In this document: positions 6,463 through 9,691 of the stretch, in pieces | How the letters are laid out: every line of letters begins with the position of its first letter | How positions within the stretch are numbered: position 1 is the first letter of the stretch | NCBI GenBank assembly: GCA_005885325.1 | Contig: VAYX01000091.1 | Coordinates: 11,583 to 21,273 of the forward strand | Direction: 5' to 3' | Length of the DNA: 9,691 nucleotides | Source: Actinomycetota bacterium | GTDB taxonomy: Bacteria > Actinomycetota > UBA4738 > HRBIN12 | The notes under the pieces: model-generated | What the model was told of the DNA's origin: nothing | The model's input: the letters and a program-made list of their open reading frames with translations, nothing else | Databases searched by the model: none | Made by a program: the position numbers and the translations under genes

Positions 6463-6591
6463 ATGAGGATCGGAAAGATCGTCCGAGAGGTGGAAGCCGT
6501 GCCGGATCCCCGGATCGTGGAGGCACCGGTCGAGGCGCCCGAGACGGCTCCCGCGACGACGGAACCAGTCCCCGAGCCCACGGGGCGTTGA
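6463..6591 (+). CDS. 42-residue peptide, unknown function
   Basis: ATG 6463 has a near-perfect ribosome binding site (AGGAGG at 6451-6456, 6 nt spacing). The peptide starts with a short basic Met-Arg-Ile-Gly-Lys-Ile-Val-Arg stretch. The rest is rich in Pro, Glu, Ala, Thr and Val with repeated (Val/Thr)-Glu-(Ala/Pro)-Pro units, acidic and probably disordered. There is no membrane segment and no Cys. The stop overlaps the TTG of the next gene (TTGA, 6588-6591), typical of translational coupling, so one role may be as a leader that brings ribosomes to the 185-residue gene. The strong ribosome binding site and promoter-like element upstream argue that it is truly translated. No named family was recognised. 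Confidence 0.65.
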   Translation: MRIGKIVREVEAVPDPRIVEAPVEAPETAPATTEPVPEPTGR

Positions 6592-7145
6592 GGAAGGACT
6601 TCGGCCGCGACCTCGTGGTCGGCGGCTTCCGCGGGTACCGCTGGTGGCGGGTGGGTCGGGCCGGATGGCTCGAGTCTCCGTTCTTCGGACGCAACCGGTG
6701 GGACCCGAGCTCGAACCTGGCGGAGTGCTTCATCCTGAAGCACGGCCGGATGTGGTTCTACTCTCGCCTGCGGGCGGAGCACCAGACGGGAGCCCCCGTC
6801 CTGTCCTGCGACTGCGGGTTCTACGGGCTGAACGAGCTGCCCATCGAAGCCGCTCGGGAGCAGCAGCGTCTCTCCCCGTGGGAGGTGGACCCGCGGGATT
6901 CCGGGTTCGGTGGCCTCGTCCTCGGCGTGGCCGAGGCATGGGGGCGAGTCCTGCTCGGGACCGATGGCTGGAGGGGCCAGTTCTGCAAGCCGCTGGCCCT
7001 GTTCGTTCGGCCAAAGACCTCGAAGCCGGTCGACACCGGATCGGTCCAGAAGCGGTACGGGATCCCGATCCTCCGCGACCTCGACGCACTCGTGTCGGAG
7101 TGGGGGCCTGACCGCCAGCTCGAGGGCATCCCAGCGACGGCCTGA
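6588..7145 (+). CDS. Hypothetical protein with Cys-x-Cys-Gly-Phe-Tyr motif
   Basis: 185 residues if begun at TTG 6588, whose last two bases are shared with the TGA of the 42-residue gene; GTG at 6615 is the main alternative. Visible features: an aromatic GYRWWRV segment (16-22), Cys74-Asp-Cys76-Gly-Phe-Tyr, then GLVLGVAEAWGRVLLG (109-124) followed by an Asp-Gly-Trp-Arg segment, and QKRYGIPIL near the C-terminus. This order (aromatic opening, Cys-x-Cys-Gly-(Phe/Ile/Leu)-Tyr, Gly-x-Val-x-Gly-Trp-Gly, Arg-Tyr-Gly-(Val/Ile)-Pro) resembles a group of uncharacterised actinobacterial proteins I recall only as hypothetical. It has no membrane segment. The two close Cys plus Cys47 or Cys133 could bind metal, but that is a guess. 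It is probably cotranscribed and coupled with the upstream peptide. Confidence 0.82.
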   Translation: MRKDFGRDLVVGGFRGYRWWRVGRAGWLESPFFGRNRWDPSSNLAECFILKHGRMWFYSRLRAEHQTGAPVLSCDCGFYGLNELPIEAAREQQRLSPWEVDPRDSGFGGLVLGVAEAWGRVLLGTDGWRGQFCKPLALFVRPKTSKPVDTGSVQKRYGIPILRDLDALVSEWGPDRQLEGIPATA

Positions 7146-7160
7146 GGCCGGCCTTCCGCC

Positions 7161-7186
7161 GCATGCAACACGGCTCGGCGGGGTAG
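7161..7186 (+). promoter_or_regulatory. SigB/SigF-like promoter for the Rho-N/SAP-like protein
   Basis: GCAT (7161-7164), 16-nt spacer, GGGTAG (7181-7186), lying between the 185-residue gene and the ATG at 7235. The -35 matches only the loose GNNT form. The predicted leader is about 40 nt and contains AGGAGGTG. Confidence 0.4.
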
Positions 7187-7234
7187 GCCATAGAGAGCGG
7201 ATCTCACCCGATCACGCATCAGGAGGTGTGAGCC

Positions 7235-7513
7235 ATGGCTTCGAGGAAGCAGGTGCAAGCGGCCAAGCGGAACATCAAGAAGGCCCGCCGAGCCGCCTCC
7301 GCCAAGCGCACGATCGCGAACCTTCCACTCGAGACGAGGCGAGACCTGGGCCGCCAAGCGGCGCGAGCGCGGATGCGCGGGGGCAAGCCGGGACACGACT
7401 ACGAGGACCGGACCCGGCAGGAGCTGTACGAGGTGGCCAGGAAGAAGGGGATCCCCGGCCGGTCGAAGATGGGCAAGTGGGAGCTCATCGACGCCATCCG
7501 AAAGGCGAGCTAG
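7235..7513 (+). CDS. Basic protein with C-terminal Rho-N/SAP-like domain
   Basis: 92 residues from ATG 7235, with ribosome binding site AGGAGGTG (7221-7228, 6 nt spacing). Residues 1-50 are strongly basic (AAKRNIKKARRAASAKR, then LETRRDLGRQAARARMRGG), as in nucleic-acid-binding tails. Residues about 56-92 form a helix-extended-helix: DRTRQELYEVARKKGIPGRS, then KMGKWELIDAIRKAS. This is the signature of the Rho termination factor N-terminal/SAP-like fold, a small DNA- or RNA-binding module that is also appended to some actinobacterial Ku proteins. A nucleoid- or repair-associated DNA-binding role is inferred from the charge, the fold and neighbours such as UdgX and the PHP protein. The stop lies 4 bp from the stop of the convergent PHP gene, leaving no room for a shared terminator. 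Confidence 0.85.
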   Translation: MASRKQVQAAKRNIKKARRAASAKRTIANLPLETRRDLGRQAARARMRGGKPGHDYEDRTRQELYEVARKKGIPGRSKMGKWELIDAIRKAS

Positions 7514-7517
7514 CCCT

Positions 7518-8594
7518 TCAGCCGTTCGCCCGCACGTCCGAGACCCAGGCCGCCAGCTCCTCCGCAGCCATGAAGTTCAGGATCCGGGCACGCGGGACCT
7601 CGGCCCGCAGGGCAGCGGCCAATCCGAGCTCGATCGACCCGAGCTCCCCCACCGAGTGCGCGTCGGTGCCGATCGACACGAAGGCCCCGGCCTGGTTCGC
7701 CACCCGGAGCAGCTCGACGTCGAGGTCCTGGCGGTCCGGATGGGCGTCGATCTCCAGGGCCTTGCCGGACTCCGCGGCCGCGCGCATCACGCGAGGCCAA
7801 TCAGCGCGCAGCCCCAGCCGGACGTTGTACCGGCGCCCCCGGGGATGGGCCAGCACCTGGACGTCGGGGTTCCGCAGCGCCGCCAGGTAGCGCTCCGTCT
7901 GATCCTCGGTGACGCGAAGCTTGGAGTGGAAGGCGCCGAGGACGAGATCGAGCGACGCCAGGGCCGCAGGATCCATGTCGCCGTCGCCGCTCGGTGACAG
8001 GTTCATCTCGATCGCGTGCAGCACCCGGATGCGCTGGCCCGACGAGGCCAGCTCCTCGTTCACCGCGGCGATGTCCCGAGCTTGTTCGGCCAGCCTGGCT
8101 TCGTCCATCCCGTTGGCGATCGGAAGGCCCTTGGAATGGTCGGTGATGGCGACGTGGGCGTATCCGCGGGTCGCGGCGGCCCGCACCATCTCCCGGAGGG
8201 TGGCCCGGCCGTCGCTGTACGTCGTGTGCATCTGGAGGTCACTCCGCAGCGATGCCAACGCGTCCGGGTTGGCCGCCAGGGTCGCCCTGGCCTCGGCGAG
8301 CGCGAGGAACCCCCGGCGGATCTCCGGTGGCTCGACGTGCTCGGGAGGGTCGGCCAGGAGGGACTCGATCGCGGTCGCGATCCACGGGCCGACCTGTGGG
8401 AGCTGGGTGAGGGACCGGCCCTCCGCGACGACGGCCGCGGCCTCTTCCGGCCACTGGAACGCGGCCCGTGCGGCTCGCTGGAGAGCCCGCTTTCGGTGGC
8501 CGTCGGCCGACTCCGCGGCACCGGTCAACAGCTCAGCGATCTGCGCGTTGGAAAGCGCTGCGACTCGAGCCGACGCTGTGATGGCGTCCACCAA
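7518..8594 (-). CDS. PHP-domain phosphoesterase with Pol beta/PolX-type N-terminal helical domain, no polymerase core
   Basis: 358 residues. Residues about 12-80 match the pol beta 8-kDa/helix-hairpin-helix layout: NAQIAELL, then RALQRAARAA and SLTQLPQVGPWIATAI. From about 115 a PHP metal-dependent phosphoesterase domain follows: LQMHTTYSDG (His123), ITDHSKG (Asp152, His153), AIEMN (Glu196), GAFHS (His223), AHPRGR (His250), EIDAHPDRQDLD (from 281) and GTDAHS (Asp311, His313). This is the PHP part of bacterial PolX, without the nucleotidyltransferase palm and fingers that PolX has between the two. PolX PHP domains act as 3'-5' exonuclease or AP endonuclease; that activity here is inferred. The canonical His-x-His of motif I is Gln-Met-His. 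Start is TTG 8594 or GTG 8591, preceded by a GAGAGA purine stretch. It lies 72 bp after the proline-rich gene and is probably in its operon, with no promoter-like element of its own. Confidence 0.9.
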   Translation of the reverse strand: MVDAITASARVAALSNAQIAELLTGAAESADGHRKRALQRAARAAFQWPEEAAAVVAEGRSLTQLPQVGPWIATAIESLLADPPEHVEPPEIRRGFLALAEARATLAANPDALASLRSDLQMHTTYSDGRATLREMVRAAATRGYAHVAITDHSKGLPIANGMDEARLAEQARDIAAVNEELASSGQRIRVLHAIEMNLSPSGDGDMDPAALASLDLVLGAFHSKLRVTEDQTERYLAALRNPDVQVLAHPRGRRYNVRLGLRADWPRVMRAAAESGKALEIDAHPDRQDLDVELLRVANQAGAFVSIGTDAHSVGELGSIELGLAAALRAEVPRARILNFMAAEELAAWVSDVRANG

Positions 8595-8666
8595 ACCATC
8601 ATCTCTCTCGATCGCGGGAGCGACCCGGCAAGAATCGCGGTTTCGTCGCCCGGACCTCGGGAGGGT

Positions 8667-9077
8667 TCAGCCGGCTACTGCCGCCACCTCGTGGCGGAGG
8701 GGTCGCGTGTGGACGGCTTGCACGTCGGCCCATAGCCCAGCGGCCAATGCGCCGACGAGGGCGACCTGCGCCTCCTCTGCCGAGACGAACCGGAGGCGCC
8801 GTTCGCTCGCAGCCGCCGCTTCGTCGTCCCGGATCCGCACGATGTGGACGACCGCGACGATGTCCCCCGCCCGAGGGATGGGAGGCTCGTCCGGCGGTCG
8901 TTCGGGGGGTGGGTTCGGCGTCGGCGGGGCCGGAGGACCAGGGGCCGGCGCCGGCGGATTGGGCGGAGGTGGGCCCGGCGGGCTCGGCGGCAACGGGTCG
9001 GGCACCGGCGCCGGGTCGGGGTCCGGAGCGGGGCCGGGCACGGGAGTGCCGGCACGATCCCAGTCCTCCCACCTCAT
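8667..9077 (-). CDS. Proline-rich protein with conserved-looking C-terminal domain, unknown function
   Basis: 136 residues from ATG 9077, preceded by GAGGG (4 nt spacing). The open frame extends to 9362, but the ATG sits about 30 nt below a stress-type promoter, which supports the shorter form. The protein starts MRWEDWDRAG, then residues 11-69 are almost entirely Pro with Ala, Gly, Asp and Asn: a disordered, extended linker. Residues 70-136 look folded: a GDIVAVVHIVRIRDD strand-like segment, an Ala/Glu-rich helix, and ALVGALAAGLWADVQAVHTR. There is no signal peptide, so the Pro-rich part probably faces the cytosol. It lies upstream of the PHP gene on the same strand. The glycine-rich open frames on the opposite strand are mirrors of the Pro repeats. 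No family was recognised. Confidence 0.6.
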   Translation of the reverse strand: MRWEDWDRAGTPVPGPAPDPDPAPVPDPLPPSPPGPPPPNPPAPAPGPPAPPTPNPPPERPPDEPPIPRAGDIVAVVHIVRIRDDEAAAASERRLRFVSAEEAQVALVGALAAGLWADVQAVHTRPLRHEVAAVAG

Positions 9078-9108
9078 CGAACCCTCAGATCCTTCATTAC
9101 CCGCTTGC

Positions 9109-9134
9109 CTACCCTGCGGCTCGAGTGACCAAAC
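9109..9134 (-). promoter_or_regulatory. SigB/SigF-like promoter for the proline-rich / PHP genes
   Basis: Read on the minus strand: GTTT (9134-9131), 16-nt spacer, GGGTAG (9114-9109). This is a full GTTT match with the same spacer as the copies upstream of topoisomerase IB and the small membrane genes. The predicted leader is about 25 nt. It would drive the 9077 start and, by read-through, the PHP gene. Confidence 0.55.
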
Positions 9135-9148
9135 GGGCCTCTTTTTCG

Positions 9149-9174
9149 GGTTGAGCCATCGGGCCAATGGGCAT
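9149..9174 (+). promoter_or_regulatory. Imperfect SigB-like element upstream of the short ATPase gene
   Basis: GGTT (9149-9152), 16-nt spacer, GGGCAT (9169-9174), with one mismatch at the important fourth base of GGGTA. It lies 71 nt before ATG 9246. It is listed because the spacing equals that of the other copies, but it could be chance. Confidence 0.2.
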
Positions 9175-9245
9175 CTCGTCCTCTCGGGGCCGAACCAAGC
9201 CCTGCCTTCGTGACGGCCGAAATGCTCTGACTGCGGGAAGAGGCC

Positions 9246-9569
9246 ATGAGGGCGGGCCTGACCTCCGAACGCGAGATGGACATGGCCATGGCGGCCAACG
9301 AGGTCCTCACGAATGCGCTTCGGTACGGCCGAGGGGCCGTGGGGCTGTGGGGATGGCCGCATGACGGACGGTTCCTGTGCCAGATCCAGGACGACGGTCC
9401 GGGGATCGCCGATCCGCTGGCCGGATACCTGCCTCCCGCGGACGCTATGGAGGCCGGCCGAGGCCTGTGGCTGGCCCGGCAGCTCGTCGACCTTCTCCAG
9501 ATCGTGCCGAACTCAACGGGGACGACGGTCAGGCTCCACGTCGACCGGTACGGACCACCTCAGGCGTAG
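9246..9569 (+). CDS. Short RsbW-like HATPase domain protein (possible anti-sigma factor, N-terminally short)
   Basis: 107 residues from ATG 9246, with GGAAGAG just upstream. It is a Bergerat-fold ATPase of the RsbW/HATPase_c_2 type: N box with Glu19 and Asn23 (AANEVLTNAL), G1 motif DDGPG (49-53) followed by IADPLAGYLPP, G2 motif GRGLWLARQLVDLL (71-84), and a final GTTVRLHV strand. RsbW-type proteins are usually about 130-160 residues; here the first strand and helix are missing. The frame upstream can be read only back to a stop five codons before the ATG (CTG-CGG-GAA-GAG-GCC), and those residues still look family-like. The gene may therefore be a fragment of a longer protein, such as the C-terminal module of a MEDS- or STAS-linked regulator, or a genuinely minimal version. 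Its tail overlaps the convergent zinc-ribbon gene by 10 bp. Confidence 0.82.
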   Translation: MRAGLTSEREMDMAMAANEVLTNALRYGRGAVGLWGWPHDGRFLCQIQDDGPGIADPLAGYLPPADAMEAGRGLWLARQLVDLLQIVPNSTGTTVRLHVDRYGPPQA

Positions 9570-9691
9570 CGGCCACACGCCGGGCAGACCGACCATCCGC
9601 CGGAGTCGCGTCGCATCTCAACCCGCTCGCCGCACCGTGTACAGGTCCGCAGATTGGGGTTGTCCGCGGAGGCCGAGAGGGCCCTCAACCG
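9560..9691 (-). CDS. C-terminus of a zinc-ribbon protein (5' end beyond window)
   Basis: The last 43 codons before a TGA at 9562-9560, open to the window edge. The residues include Thr-Cys-Thr-Arg-Cys-Gly, a basic RVEMRR stretch, then Val-Cys-Pro-Ala-Cys-Gly-Arg-Tyr-Ala at the end. Two Cys-x2-Cys knuckles (residues 17/20 and 36/39 of the visible part) about 15 residues apart form a classic four-Cys zinc ribbon, as found in many small nucleic-acid-binding or hypothetical bacterial proteins. A TTG at 9688 could be a start, but the real protein more likely extends further. The stop overlaps the end of the ATPase gene by 10 bp, tail to tail. Function is not assignable. Confidence 0.68.
   Translation of the reverse strand, partial: RLRALSASADNPNLRTCTRCGERVEMRRDSGGWSVCPACGRYA

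Noticed and set aside
8880..9060. Repeat or tandem array in the G/C-rich tract
   Set aside because: The units vary in length and sequence and are explained by proline-rich codons of the minus-strand gene. There is no regular period.
7909..9213. 434-codon open frame on the plus strand with a Gly-rich tail
   Set aside because: Antisense to the PHP gene and to the Pro-rich repeat. The Gly-rich stretch is the mirror of proline codons and no family motif is present.
1..9691. Defence system, prophage, transposon or CRISPR array
   Set aside because: No integrase, transposase, terminal inverted repeats, cas-like genes, regular repeats or toxin-antitoxin pair were found. Base composition and gene style look uniform along the window.

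Overview
High-GC DNA with dense, closely packed genes. The mix of UdgX, bacterial-type topoisomerase IB, a GPGG-type small membrane protein, RsbW/SpoIIE-type signalling and GTG/TTG starts suggests a chromosomal segment of an actinobacterium, probably an uncultured soil or sediment lineage. The phylum is an inference. No RNA gene, CRISPR array, insertion sequence or integrase is seen. The longest gene-free stretch is 217 bp (5524-5740).

Layout. Bases 1-1441 (minus): topoisomerase IB, then two very small membrane proteins, the last cut by the window edge. Bases 1481-1750 (plus): a small Cys-rich protein, diverging from the topoisomerase across 39 bp. Bases 1747-5523 (minus): a 1258-residue cytosolic signalling protein with an N-terminal RsbW-like ATPase, four PAS and two GAF domains and a C-terminal SpoIIE/RsbU-type PP2C phosphatase. 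Bases 5741-7513 (plus): UdgX, a 42-residue peptide overlapping a 185-residue protein of unknown function, and a basic protein with a Rho-N/SAP-like C-terminus. Bases 7518-9077 (minus): a proline-rich protein followed by a PHP phosphoesterase that resembles family X DNA polymerase without its polymerase core. Bases 9246-9569 (plus): a short stand-alone RsbW-like ATPase domain. Bases 9560-9691 (minus): the C-terminus of a zinc-ribbon protein.

The strongest unlisted signal is a repeated 26-bp promoter-like element, GNNT-N16-GGG(T/A)A, seen seven times. Each copy lies just upstream of a transcription unit, in the right orientation, with the same 16-nt spacer. It resembles promoters of SigB/SigF-type general-stress sigma factors (Streptomyces SigB, mycobacterial SigF, Bacillus SigB). 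Such sigma factors are controlled by partner switching between RsbW-like kinases and SpoIIE-type phosphatases, and both of those domain types are encoded here. I infer a general-stress locus: a multi-input sensor and partner-switch regulator among target genes for DNA topology, uracil-DNA recognition, DNA-binding and phosphoesterase functions, and small membrane proteins. No sigma factor or STAS-domain antagonist lies in the window, so that link remains a hypothesis.
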